The notes: a model not told the origin generated them from the letters alone. Counted from the first letter of the stretch, positions 15,837 to 24,555 are shown. The stretch: DNA of 48,869 nucleotides from Bacteroidales bacterium (GCA_028282785.1 JANQHE010000072.1:1-48869); one strand, 5' to 3'. Numbers and translations are program-made.

Positions 15837-17891
15837 ATGAACCGAACTTTACTTATTTTATTACTGATTTTTCCAGCCATTTCATTTTCACAAACTCCCG
15901 AAATAGATAGTTTAAATCAAATTCTTAAGAATACGAAAGAGGATACCATAAAAATTAAGACATTAATCGAGTTATATGATATCTATGAAAATGGAAAAAT
16001 AAATGAAGGAAAACAATATTTGGACAAAGCGTTAGAAATCTCGAAAAACGTTGACAAAAAACTTTTAATATCATCTGTTAGATTAAAATTGGGTAATTAT
16101 TTTAATATTACCGGAGATTATGAAAATGCAATAGAGAATTTAGTCGTTGCTAAAGAGATATACGAAGAGGAAAACTCAGAAGCAGGAATAAGTACTGTAT
16201 ATAATAACCTTGGAGCAACGTATGAAAAAATGGCCAGGTATGATGAGGCAATGGATTGTTTTATAAAATCTTTAAATATATCTGAAAGCCTAAACGATTC
16301 TACAAATATCGCACGAACTCTTTTAAATATTGGGTTATTATATTCAAGACAGGAAGATTATGAAAAAAGCCTTGAATTTTATAATAAATCGCTTGAAATA
16401 AGAATAAAATTAGATGATAATGAAGGAATAGCGTTATTATACAATAACATTGCCATAGTTAATTACTATTTGGAAAATTATGATAATGTAAGAAACTACT
16501 TCGAAAAAGCATATAAAGTGTATCTAGAGTCCGGAAACCTAAGAAGGCAATTAATGGCATTATCAAATATAGCTGAAGTAGATAATATGATCGGGCAAAA
16601 GGAGAAAGCCTTAAGGTCTTATCTTGAAATCCTTAAATTGGAAAAAGAACTTGGTCAAAAAGGAGAACAAGCCAGAACATATTATGCTATTGCAGAGATT
16701 TACTATTCGCGTGATGATTTTAATAATGCAGAAAAATACTGTAACCTGGGTTTGAGTTTAGCTAAGGAGATTGGAGCAATGGCAGTAACAATTAATTACT
16801 ATGAATTACTGACTCAAATATATAGCGACAAGGGAAATTATAGAACAGCATTAGATTATTCATCATTGATGTTTGCTATTAATGATTCTGTTTTTAATGC
16901 GGAAAAAACAAAACAAATCCAAGAATTAGAAACTCAGTACGAAACGAAAAAGAAAGAACAACAAATTATAAATCTTGAAAACGAAAGAGAAATAAGAGAG
17001 CTAAAAATAAAAAAACAACGGCTTTTTACTATTTTTTTATTATCAGGTTTTGTGTCTATTTTTATTTTCCTATTGATACTTTATTCTCAGAATAAAAAAA
17101 TACGTAAAGCAAATAAATTATTAGCTCAGCAAAAGAGGCAAATAACAGATAGTATAGAATATGCAAGCCGAATTCAAACTGCAATATTACCTCCGGGAGA
17201 TTTTATTGCAAAAGTAATTCCCGATCATTTTATATTATATAAACCACGCGACATCGTAAGTGGTGATTTTTATTGGATAACCCATAAAGAGAATAAAATT
17301 GTTGTAGCTGCCGTTGATTGCACAGGTCATGGAGTTCCTGGTGCGTTTATGAGCATGCTTGGTTTTGCATTTTTAAATGAAATTGTAAATAAGGAAACTG
17401 AATTAAAAGCAAGCTCCATACTAAATGAATTAAGAAATAACGTGAAAAAATCTTTACACCAGACTGGTAAGGAGGATGAGGCGAAAGATGGAATGGATAT
17501 CGCATTATGTGTTATCGATCCCGAAAACTTAACATTACAATATTCAGGAGCTTATAATCCTTTATATTTAATACGAAACGATGAGCTGATAGCATTTAAA
17601 GCAGACAGAATGCCTATTGGCATACACATAATTGAAAAAGAATCATTTACTAACCACGAAATTAAAGTTCAAAAAGGCGATATAATCTACATTTTTACCG
17701 ATGGGTATGTTGATCAGTTCGGTGGGCCCAATGCCAGTAAATTTAGAAAAACACCATTTAAAGAAATGCTGGTTTCTATAAAAGATAAAGAAATGCAGGA
17801 ACAAAAAAGAATACTTGATTCCGAATTTGAAAAATGGAAAGGAGAACGAGATCAAATTGATGATGTTTTAGTAATGGGAATTAAAATTTAG
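15837..17891 (+). CDS. TPR sensor with SpoIIE/RsbU-type PP2C phosphatase domain
   Basis: The protein has 684 aa from ATG 15837, where a signal peptide begins (MNRTLLILLLIFPAISFSQ). An in-frame TTG 11 codons upstream is unlikely. About six tetratricopeptide repeats (about 30-350) are followed by a coiled coil (about 358-393), a transmembrane helix (about 395-416), a second short coiled coil and a SpoIIE domain (about 445-684). The metal-binding elements are VSGDFYW, DCTGHGVPGAF, FTDGYVDQFGG and DDVLVMG. The family dephosphorylates serine or threonine on regulators such as anti-sigma antagonists. The layout suggests periplasmic TPRs control a cytoplasmic phosphatase. It lies alone between two terminator-bounded units, so its target is unknown. 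Confidence 0.93.
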   Translation: MNRTLLILLLIFPAISFSQTPEIDSLNQILKNTKEDTIKIKTLIELYDIYENGKINEGKQYLDKALEISKNVDKKLLISSVRLKLGNYFNITGDYENAIENLVVAKEIYEEENSEAGISTVYNNLGATYEKMARYDEAMDCFIKSLNISESLNDSTNIARTLLNIGLLYSRQEDYEKSLEFYNKSLEIRIKLDDNEGIALLYNNIAIVNYYLENYDNVRNYFEKAYKVYLESGNLRRQLMALSNIAEVDNMIGQKEKALRSYLEILKLEKELGQKGEQARTYYAIAEIYYSRDDFNNAEKYCNLGLSLAKEIGAMAVTINYYELLTQIYSDKGNYRTALDYSSLMFAINDSVFNAEKTKQIQELETQYETKKKEQQIINLENEREIRELKIKKQRLFTIFLLSGFVSIFIFLLILYSQNKKIRKANKLLAQQKRQITDSIEYASRIQTAILPPGDFIAKVIPDHFILYKPRDIVSGDFYWITHKENKIVVAAVDCTGHGVPGAFMSMLGFAFLNEIVNKETELKASSILNELRNNVKKSLHQTGKEDEAKDGMDIALCVIDPENLTLQYSGAYNPLYLIRNDELIAFKADRMPIGIHIIEKESFTNHEIKVQKGDIIYIFTDGYVDQFGGPNASKFRKTPFKEMLVSIKDKEMQEQKRILDSEFEKWKGERDQIDDVLVMGIKI

Positions 17892-17907
17892 ATTTAAGGT
17901 TTTTTAG

Positions 17908-17915
17908 TATATTTG
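17908..17915 (+). promoter_or_regulatory. -7 box for pepE
   Basis: TATATTTG matches TAnnTTTG, 39 bp before the pepE start. The -33 position overlaps the stop codon of the phosphatase gene and shows no TTTG. Confidence 0.5.
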
Positions 17916-17954
17916 ATCCCTCAAAATGATTTATAACTTGTAAAACCGATTAAT

Positions 17955-18668
17955 ATGAGACTACTTTTAATTAGTAATTCAACAAATGCAGGTGAAGCAT
18001 ATTTAGATTACCCAAAACACAACATCAAAGAATTTCTGGGAACTGAGATTAAAAAAGTTCTGTTTATTCCTTATGCTGCAGTAACTTTTTCTTTTGATGA
18101 TTACCAGAAAAAAGTTCAGGAACGGTTTTCTGAAATAGGTATTGACGTTGATTCGATCCATCATTATACACCTGCAGGTAAAAAGCAGGCAATTAAAGAT
18201 GCTGAGGCTATTGTTGTTGGTGGCGGAAACACATTTAACTTACTTAAGCTAATGCAACAGCAAGATTTACTGGAAACTATCCGTTACGAATGTTTAAAAG
18301 GAAAACCATATGTTGGTTGGAGTGCAGGATCTAATGTAACATGCCCTACAATTTGTACAACTAATGACATGCCAATAGTTGAGCCGGAGAGTTTTCATGC
18401 AGCAAACCTGATTCGTTTTCAGATAAATCCTCATTATTTAGATGCAAACCCTGAAGGACATGCCGGAGAAACAAGAGAACAAAGAATAGAAGAATATCTG
18501 GTAGCTAATCCATATACTTACGTTGTTGGTTTAAGAGAAGGAACTATGCTTAAAATAGATGATGCAGAATGTAAGTTAATTGGCCCTAGAAAAGCCCGAA
18601 TATTTAAACATGGAGAAGAACCAAGAGAACTTGGTCCGGAAGATGATTTTGATTTTTTATTCGAATAA
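17955..18668 (+). CDS. pepE: Peptidase E, alpha-aspartyl dipeptidase (S51)
   Basis: The protein has 237 aa, close to the family norm of about 230. It has the class I glutamine-amidotransferase-like fold of S51 peptidases: GGGNTFNLL (89-97), the nucleophile elbow GWSAGSN with Ser123, INPHYLDA with His160, and the early NSTN element. The enzyme cleaves dipeptides with N-terminal aspartate in the cytoplasm and does not need a metal. It has a -7 box of its own and a strong terminator, so it is probably a single-gene unit. Confidence 0.96.
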   Translation: MRLLLISNSTNAGEAYLDYPKHNIKEFLGTEIKKVLFIPYAAVTFSFDDYQKKVQERFSEIGIDVDSIHHYTPAGKKQAIKDAEAIVVGGGNTFNLLKLMQQQDLLETIRYECLKGKPYVGWSAGSNVTCPTICTTNDMPIVEPESFHAANLIRFQINPHYLDANPEGHAGETREQRIEEYLVANPYTYVVGLREGTMLKIDDAECKLIGPRKARIFKHGEEPRELGPEDDFDFLFE

Positions 18669-18681
18669 AATGATAACAAAC

Positions 18682-18717
18682 AAAAAAACTGCTCGATTTT
18701 AATTGAGCAGTTTTTTT
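18682..18717 (+). terminator. Rho-independent terminator after pepE
   Basis: The stem AAAAAAACTGCTC/GAGCAGTTTTTTT (18682-18694 and 18705-18717) gives a GC core with A and U tracts on both sides. It can serve both strands but follows pepE by 13 bp. Confidence 0.93.
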
Positions 18718-18770
18718 ATGCATCAAAATTTGATTCCGGTCGTCTTTAATTGAAATTCAATATTCATTGT

Positions 18771-18800
18771 TGTAACTTTTGGTTTTTTTAAACGTCGTAC
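18771..18800 (+). promoter_or_regulatory. ECF-type promoter of the MacB-like ABC operon
   Basis: TGTAACTTTT at 18771-18780 and AAACGTCGTAC ending at 18800. The spacer from TGTAAC to CGTC is 16 bp, identical to the promoter before the sigma gene at 13108, and the flanking TTTT and AAA are also shared. It ends 21 bp before the ATG. Confidence 0.75.
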
Positions 18801-18821
18801 ACAAAATATAAAACGGTTATT

Positions 18822-21245
18822 ATGATTAAGAATTTTTTCCTAACAGCTCTAAGAAATGTTTTCAAGAACTGGAGCTATTCAGCAATTAATATTTTAGGAT
18901 TATCTACAGGACTAGCCGCAATTATTTACATAACACTATTTGTTAAATTCGAACTGGGCTATGATAAGTTTCATGAAAAGGGAGAAAATATTTATCGGGT
19001 TGGTGTTTATGGTGTAATGATGAATAATGAAATTAATCAGGCAGTTACGGCAGCACCTATGGCAGAAGCAATGTTAAACGATTATCCTGAAGTTATTAAT
19101 TCGTGTCGTTTAAGAGAATCTGGGGATTGGTTAATCCAATATGGTGATGTAAAATTTAATGAGAAAGAGTGGCTTTTTGCAGATTCAACATTTTTTGAAA
19201 TGTTCTCATTTAAACTACTTAAAGGAGATCCTAAAACAGCTTTGACAAAACCCAACAATATTGTTATGACCGAAACCGCGGCTAAAAAATATTTTGGCAA
19301 GGATAATCCAATGGGTAAACTACTGCGTGTTGAGGATGATACTACTTTATATGAGGTTGTTGGATTAATGGAAGACCCTCCCGAGAATTCGCATTTTCAT
19401 TTCGATTTATTAGGATCTATGGAAAGAATCGGATCAAGTAGAAATACTTTCTGGGTTTCACATAATTTTTATACGTATATCCAACTAAAACCAGGAACTG
19501 ATATTGATGAGTTTACAGATAAAATGCAATTGATGGTAGAAAAATATGTTGGACCTCAAATAGAGCAATTTCTGGGTATAAATATGGAAGAATTTGCAGC
19601 TTCAGGAAACTCCTTTGCATATTTTATTCAACCTATGTTAGATATTCATTTGCATTCTGATTTGCAGTATGAAATAGAAACAAATGGAAATATTCTTTAC
19701 GTATATATTTTTATATCAATTGCTATTTTTATAATGGTTATTGCAAGCATTAACTTTACCAATATGGCAACAGCGAGAGCTTCAAATCGTGCGAAAGAAG
19801 TTGGTATTCGGAAAGTTGTTGGAGCAATGAAAGAACAATTGGTTATCCAATTCTTAGCAGAGTCATTTATTATTACCTTAATTTCTTTAGGAGTAGCAGT
19901 TGTAATTCTTGAGTTGTTTATGCCAGCTCTAAACAATATGGTTCAAATTCCACTGGACATAAATTATTTTAATTATTGGTATATAGTTCCAACATTATTG
20001 TTGCTGATTTTAATAGTAAGTTTAATGGCAGGAAGTTATCCGGCATTTTTCTTAGCATCGTTTAAGCCGGTTGCAGTATTAAAAGGAAAGCTGAAATTAG
20101 GAGCAAAAAGTGGGACATTACGCTCAGTATTGGTAATTACTCAATTCGTTGTTTCGGTTTTTATTCTTTTATCTACATACACGGTTTCAAGTCAGTTAAA
20201 ATACATGCTTAATAAAGACTTAGGATTTGAGAAAGAAAATATATTAATGATTCGCAGATCCGATGCTTTGGATAATCAAATAGAATCATTTAAGGCTGAA
20301 TTGAAGAAAATCGCGAATATTGAGGAAGTAACCAACTCAAATTCTTATCCAGGGGTAAATTTCTCTAACAATGCATTTTTTAAAGAAGGAGAGTCGACCA
20401 GTAATACTTATTTATTGCACCAGGCCTGGGTAAGTTTTGATTATGGAACAACTTTTGGATTCGAAATTATTGATGGAAGATTTTTCTCAAGAGATTATCC
20501 AACAGATTCAAACGCTGTAGTTATAAATGAAGCCGCTGTAAAATCATTGGGATTAGGAGAAAACCCGGTTGGTAAAATACTTTTATATCCTTCGCGTGAA
20601 AATTCGTTAAGAAAAATGCCTGTAATTGGAGTGGTTAAGGATTTTAATTTTAAATCGTTACATACCAAAATTGAACCTGCTGCGTTTACATTAATGCCTG
20701 GTAATTGGGAAGGGGTTGTTTGTGTTAGAATGAAACCAAATGATGTTAATAACACAATTAAGCAAATCCAGATAGTTTGGGAAAGTTTTGAAAAGGAATA
20801 TCCTTTTGAGTATTTCTTTTTCGATGATCATTTAAAGGAATTATATAAAACAGAACAAAGAACCAATGGAATTTTTATGTTATTTTCGGCATTATCAATT
20901 TTAATTGCATTTATGGGTTTATTGGGTCTGATATCATTTATAACAGAACAACGTAAAAAGGAAATTGGAATTCGAAAAACATTCGGATCAACATCTTTAA
21001 ATATCGTTTTATTAATTAGTAAGGATATTCTAAAATTAATTGTTATAGCTTCTGTAATTTCTTGGCCAATTGTCTATTATGTTATGAATAATTGGTTACA
21101 AGACTTTTCATATCGAATAGGAATTAGTTATGTAATGTTTATAATAATTCCGATTTTAACTATAATTTTATCATTATTAACTGTTATATATCAAACACTC
21201 AAAGCTGCAATGAAGAATCCTGCAGAAACATTACGATACGAATAA
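18822..21245 (+). CDS. MacB-like ABC transporter permease with two FtsX modules
   Basis: The protein has 807 aa. An N-terminal helix (about 20-42) and a MacB periplasmic core (about 45-275) precede a three-helix FtsX module with ASNRAKEVGIRKVVGA (about 325-340). A second periplasmic core (about 470-650) precedes a second FtsX module with TEQRKKEIGIRKTFGS and the ending MKNPAETLRYE. This eight-helix fused form is the usual Bacteroidota version. Such permeases belong to the mechanotransmission type linked to peptide or drug efflux and lipid processes. It is paired with an ATPase gene 59 bp downstream. An ECF-type promoter ties it to the sigma factor at 13155. Confidence 0.93.
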   Translation: MIKNFFLTALRNVFKNWSYSAINILGLSTGLAAIIYITLFVKFELGYDKFHEKGENIYRVGVYGVMMNNEINQAVTAAPMAEAMLNDYPEVINSCRLRESGDWLIQYGDVKFNEKEWLFADSTFFEMFSFKLLKGDPKTALTKPNNIVMTETAAKKYFGKDNPMGKLLRVEDDTTLYEVVGLMEDPPENSHFHFDLLGSMERIGSSRNTFWVSHNFYTYIQLKPGTDIDEFTDKMQLMVEKYVGPQIEQFLGINMEEFAASGNSFAYFIQPMLDIHLHSDLQYEIETNGNILYVYIFISIAIFIMVIASINFTNMATARASNRAKEVGIRKVVGAMKEQLVIQFLAESFIITLISLGVAVVILELFMPALNNMVQIPLDINYFNYWYIVPTLLLLILIVSLMAGSYPAFFLASFKPVAVLKGKLKLGAKSGTLRSVLVITQFVVSVFILLSTYTVSSQLKYMLNKDLGFEKENILMIRRSDALDNQIESFKAELKKIANIEEVTNSNSYPGVNFSNNAFFKEGESTSNTYLLHQAWVSFDYGTTFGFEIIDGRFFSRDYPTDSNAVVINEAAVKSLGLGENPVGKILLYPSRENSLRKMPVIGVVKDFNFKSLHTKIEPAAFTLMPGNWEGVVCVRMKPNDVNNTIKQIQIVWESFEKEYPFEYFFFDDHLKELYKTEQRTNGIFMLFSALSILIAFMGLLGLISFITEQRKKEIGIRKTFGSTSLNIVLLISKDILKLIVIASVISWPIVYYVMNNWLQDFSYRIGISYVMFIIIPILTIILSLLTVIYQTLKAAMKNPAETLRYE

Positions 21246-21250
21246 ATGAT

Positions 21251-21296
21251 AACCTGTCTGCCCTCTCTGCTGATAACAGGTGGGCAGGCTAAAAAC
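21251..21296 (+). repeat. Dispersed intergenic repeat, copy 2
   Basis: It begins AACCTGTCTGCCCTCTCTGC and matches copy 1 (11312-11360, opposite strand). It fills most of the gap between the permease and ATPase genes. CTGCCC/GGGCAG and CCTGT/ACAGG can pair, giving alternative hairpins. Confidence 0.6.
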
Positions 21297-21304
21297 TAAA
21301 TAGC

Positions 21305-21988
21305 ATGCTTAAAACGAACCAGTTAGTTAAAGTTTTTAGAACAGATGAAATTGAAACTACAGCACTCAATAAAGTGGATCTTGAAGTTCAGAAGGGAGAA
21401 TTTGTGGCAATTATGGGTCCGTCAGGGTGCGGAAAATCTACGCTGCTTAATATTATTGGATTATTAGATAATCCAACATCCGGAGAATTATTTTTTGATG
21501 GAACAGAAGTTTCCAGGTTTAAGGAAAAACAAAGAACAGAATTACGAAAAGCAAATGTTGGCTTTGTATTTCAAAGTTTTAATTTGATTGATGAACTTAC
21601 TGTTTTTGAAAATGTTGAATTGCCACTTCTATACTTGAAAGTTTCAGTGTCCGAACGTAAGAAAAAAGTAGAAGAAGTATTGGATAGAATGAAAATTGCA
21701 CATCGAAGAAAACATTTTCCTCAACAATTGTCAGGCGGACAACAGCAAAGAGTAGCAATTGCCAGAGCTGTGGTGGCAAATCCCAAATTAATTTTAGCCG
21801 ATGAGCCAACAGGTAACCTGGATTCAGCAAATGGTGAAGAAGTTATGAAATTACTTTCTGAATTAAATAAAGAAGGAACAACCATTGTAATGGTAACACA
21901 CTCGCCATCCGATGCTGAATATGCGCACCGTATAGTTCAGTTATTTGATGGACATATTGTTACAGAAAACATTAAGAAAATTTTGTAA
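21305..21988 (+). CDS. MacB/LolD-type ABC ATPase partner of the upstream permease
   Basis: The protein has 227 aa. Walker A is GPSGCGKST (about 39-47), the Q-loop is GFVFQSFNL, the signature is LSGGQQQR, Walker B is LILADEPT, and the switch His is in MVTHS. It belongs to the group that powers FtsX/MacB permeases. It follows the 807-aa permease in the same direction and precedes the head-GIN gene. A strong terminator-like hairpin directly downstream suggests that most transcripts end here. Confidence 0.94.
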   Translation: MLKTNQLVKVFRTDEIETTALNKVDLEVQKGEFVAIMGPSGCGKSTLLNIIGLLDNPTSGELFFDGTEVSRFKEKQRTELRKANVGFVFQSFNLIDELTVFENVELPLLYLKVSVSERKKKVEEVLDRMKIAHRRKHFPQQLSGGQQQRVAIARAVVANPKLILADEPTGNLDSANGEEVMKLLSELNKEGTTIVMVTHSPSDAEYAHRIVQLFDGHIVTENIKKIL

Positions 21989-22011
21989 TAAATTAATGAT
22001 TTGAAAGTTTT

Positions 22012-22045
22012 ATAAAGGAACATTTTTTTGTTCCTTTATTTTTTT
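22012..22045 (+). terminator. Rho-independent terminator or attenuator between the ATPase and head-GIN genes
   Basis: A perfect 11-bp stem ATAAAGGAACA/TGTTCCTTTAT (22012-22022 and 22029-22039) with a six-T loop is followed by a T-run. Only 17 bp remain before the head-GIN ATG, leaving no room for a normal promoter after the hairpin. Confidence 0.85.
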
Positions 22046-22062
22046 AATCAAAATCAAAAATT

Positions 22063-22749
22063 ATGAAACAATTAATAACTATCATTTTGGTATTATGCAC
22101 ATCAATAGCTATTGCCCAAAATATTGAAAAAAGAGAAATTGATTCTTTTGATAAAATTGAAGTAACCGGAAATATTAAAGTTGAGATGAAATTGGGAGAT
22201 AAAGAGTCCTTAGAGATGAAAGCATTACATGTTGATCAGGATGATATTATTACCGAAGTTGAGGATAAATTGCTGAAAATAAAGGTAAGATCGGGATTAT
22301 TTGATGATGATATTGATGTAAAAATCAAATTAACCTATAAGGAAATTAGAGAAATTACTTCAAATGCTTCAGCAGAAATAATAGTAAATGAATTGATTAA
22401 AGGTGATAAACTTTTTGCTGAAGCAACCAGTGGAGGAAGAATTTTAATGAAAGTTGACATAAATGCAATTGAATTAAAAGCATATCAGGGAGCTCATATT
22501 GATGTATCCGGAAAGTGTAAAATTCAAGAGTCGTTTATTAATACCGGAGGAGTTTTGTCTGCTTCAAATTTTGAATGCGATGAGGTATTTATTAAAATGA
22601 ATACCGGGGGGAATGCTGAAGTTGTTGCAAATAAGAAAATAGAAGCCAGAGTGAATACCAAAGCAACATTAAGTTTCTTTGGAAGACCTGCGGAAGAAAG
22701 TTTAAAAACAACGCTGGGTGGTCATATAACCAAATGGGATGAAGACTAA
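22063..22749 (+). CDS. Head-GIN domain protein (DUF2807), secreted
   Basis: The protein has 228 aa. The signal peptide is MKQLITIILVLCTSIAIAQ, followed by the family opening EKREIDSFDKIEVTGNIKVEM. A beta-helix-like run follows with repeated short motifs (ITSNASAEI, KAYQGAHIDVSGKC, MNTGGNAEV), ending LGGHITKWDED. The family is common in Bacteroidota next to sigma/anti-sigma sets and PorT-like barrels, and was named as a putative autotransporter-like adhesin; its function is unsettled. Here it follows the ECF-linked ABC operon, so it is probably part of the same response, with the hairpin before it tuning its level. Confidence 0.88.
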   Translation: MKQLITIILVLCTSIAIAQNIEKREIDSFDKIEVTGNIKVEMKLGDKESLEMKALHVDQDDIITEVEDKLLKIKVRSGLFDDDIDVKIKLTYKEIREITSNASAEIIVNELIKGDKLFAEATSGGRILMKVDINAIELKAYQGAHIDVSGKCKIQESFINTGGVLSASNFECDEVFIKMNTGGNAEVVANKKIEARVNTKATLSFFGRPAEESLKTTLGGHITKWDED

Positions 22750-22765
22750 GTAACATCTGGTAAAA

Positions 22766-22803
22766 TAAAAAGGGGCCGGTTATTTACTGGTCCTTGTGTT
22801 TTA
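22766..22803 (+). terminator. Imperfect hairpin after the head-GIN gene
   Basis: AAGGGGCCGGT and ACTGGTCCTT pair with one bulge and G-U pairs around a short AT loop, and GTGTTTT follows. It is a plausible but not strong terminator. Confidence 0.5.
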
Positions 22804-22822
22804 TAAAAGCAAACGGGGTTTT

Positions 22823-23032
22823 TTAATATTTGGAATCCTCATTATTTTCCAAAGAATCCCCATTTCTTCCAAACAAATCAAATTCTTCATCGTCATCTTC
22901 TATTTCAGAAAAGATTTCCTGTTTAAAATTCTTTTTCTTTTTTCCCGCTCCAACTTTTTTAATTCTCATTTCTTTTTCGTCATCAAAAGAATTTGACTTT
23001 TTCGACTTCTGAAAATTTCTGTTTGATTTCAT
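22823..23032 (-). CDS. Small highly charged protein of unknown function
   Basis: This is a 69-aa frame with ATG at 23032. It is rich in Lys in its first 40 residues (KSKKSN, VGAGKKKKNFKQ) and Asp/Glu in the rest (FSEIEDDDEEFDLFG), with no signal peptide or membrane segment. The basic-then-acidic pattern is not what random AT-rich DNA usually gives, and it looks like small nucleic-acid-associated or ribosome-associated proteins, so I keep it as a probable gene. It is alone on the minus strand between the head-GIN gene and the U32 gene. I do not recognise a family and saw no promoter consensus. Confidence 0.5.
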   Translation of the reverse strand: MKSNRNFQKSKKSNSFDDEKEMRIKKVGAGKKKKNFKQEIFSEIEDDDEEFDLFGRNGDSLENNEDSKY

Positions 23033-23125
23033 TGATACTAAAAATATTTAAACTATTACGAATAAAATTGCAGTTCTTTTATAAGGTTCATTCAGTAGGT
23101 GTTTTTCATAAATATTCATGGATAG

Positions 23126-23165
23126 CTTGCATAGTATATGCAAGTTAATTTTTTTTTATTTTTTC
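23126..23165 (+). terminator. Hairpin with long U-run, plus-strand orientation
   Basis: CTTGCATA (23126-23133) and TATGCAAG (23137-23144) form a perfect 8-bp stem over GTA, followed by TTAATTTTTTTTTATT on the plus strand. The nearest plus-strand gene ends about 375 bp upstream. The minus side has no U-run, so it does not serve the U32 gene. Confidence 0.55.
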
Positions 23166-23220
23166 TAAAAATAAATAGCTAAAAAAATGAAGTGTATAAA
23201 AAAATAAAGAAAAATATTAC

Positions 23221-24477
23221 TTATTGTTGTTTAATCTTATTTGCATCAACCACTTTATATACTTTATCTGATCTTCTAATTAAAGTTTCAATAGGAACTG
23301 AACATCTAACACCTTTTTTAGCAACATCAGTGTTTTTTAAATCAACCCGTATTTCTTTAACCCTTGCTTGTACAACGCCTGTTGTAGGTCCGGCAATTAA
23401 AATTTCATCACCAATCTTTAGGTCATAAGTTTCAATTAAAAATTCGGCTACACTTATTTTAGAGAAATAATTGGTTGTTTTCCCAATATAAATTTTTCGT
23501 TTGGTTGCACGTGAACCGTATTTGTGGCTCCATTCTCCTAATTTCTGGCCAAGATAATAACCATCCCAAAACCCACGATTAAAAACAGTTGAAAGTCTTT
23601 CTGTCCAGGTTGCTATTTTTTCTTCATTGTAAGTTCCGTTAACATAAGCATGAACAGCTTCGTTATAACATTCAGAAACTGTTTTAACATATTCCGGAGG
23701 TCTGGCTCTTCCTTCAATTTTTAATACACTTACTCCGGAATTCAGAACTTTATTTAAAAACTTTATTGTACTTAAGTCCTTGGGAGACATAATATATTCA
23801 TTGTCTATCTCAAGTTGATTACCGGATTCTTTCTCTGTAACTGTATAAGCTTTTCTGCAGGTTTGAAGGCATGCTCCACGATTCGCAGAGTAGTTTTTTT
23901 CATGAAGGCTTAAATAACATTTTCCTGATATAGCCATACATAGAGCACCGTGGATAAACATTTCGATCTTTACCAAATTACCGGATGGTCCTGTAATATT
24001 TTGTTCTTTAATTGCTTTACTTATTTCAGAAACTTGATCAAGGTTAAGTTCTCTTGCTAAAACAATTACGTCAGCATAATTGGAGTAAAACTTTAAGCTT
24101 TCAATGTTACTCACATTTAGTTGTGTAGAGATATGTACCTCTACGTCAACTTTTCGTGCATAGTTAATAACAGAAATATCTGAAGCAATTATAGCTGTAA
24201 CATTATTTCGTTTGGCTGCATCCACAATCTCTCTCATTAATGATAATTCCTTATCATAAATAACGGTATTAACAGTCAAATAAGATTTGATGTTATTTTC
24301 ATTACAAATATTGACAATATTTTCAAGGTCTTCGAATGTAAAATTATTAGATGAATGTGCTCGCATATTCATTTTTTCGATACCGAAATAAACAGAATCT
24401 GCTCCACCCTGAATTGCAGCCAGTAATGATTCGTAAGAACCTACCGGAGCCATTATTTCAAATTCTTCTCTTTTCAT
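23221..24477 (-). CDS. U32-family protein, probable tRNA U34 hydroxylation (TrhP-like)
   Basis: The protein has 418 aa from ATG 24477 (MKREEFEIMAP). A longer frame upstream to 24543 would include the promoter box and is rejected. The U32 signature is complete: E172-M-F-I-H-G-A-L-C180 followed by SGKC187YLS, then NRGAC203LQTC207R. These cysteines are expected to hold an iron-sulphur cluster. The family, once called peptidases, includes TrhP and RlhA, which hydroxylate uridine in tRNA or cytidine in 23S rRNA. The length and short C-terminal domain favour a TrhP-like role over the longer RlhA form. It is divergent from an unknown gene at 24646. Confidence 0.88.
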   Translation of the reverse strand: MKREEFEIMAPVGSYESLLAAIQGGADSVYFGIEKMNMRAHSSNNFTFEDLENIVNICNENNIKSYLTVNTVIYDKELSLMREIVDAAKRNNVTAIIASDISVINYARKVDVEVHISTQLNVSNIESLKFYSNYADVIVLARELNLDQVSEISKAIKEQNITGPSGNLVKIEMFIHGALCMAISGKCYLSLHEKNYSANRGACLQTCRKAYTVTEKESGNQLEIDNEYIMSPKDLSTIKFLNKVLNSGVSVLKIEGRARPPEYVKTVSECYNEAVHAYVNGTYNEEKIATWTERLSTVFNRGFWDGYYLGQKLGEWSHKYGSRATKRKIYIGKTTNYFSKISVAEFLIETYDLKIGDEILIAGPTTGVVQARVKEIRVDLKNTDVAKKGVRCSVPIETLIRRSDKVYKVVDANKIKQQ

Positions 24478-24499
24478 CACTAATAAAATTAAACTGATG

Positions 24500-24507
24500 C
24501 AAAGGTA
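24500..24507 (-). promoter_or_regulatory. -7 box for the U32 gene
   Basis: The minus strand reads TACCTTTG, matching TAnnTTTG, 22 bp before the chosen ATG at 24477. This spacing supports that start over the upstream one. Confidence 0.6.
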
Positions 24508-24555
24508 AATTTTTAGATTTATTAATTCTATACTATGAACCATTATGTTAAGCTT

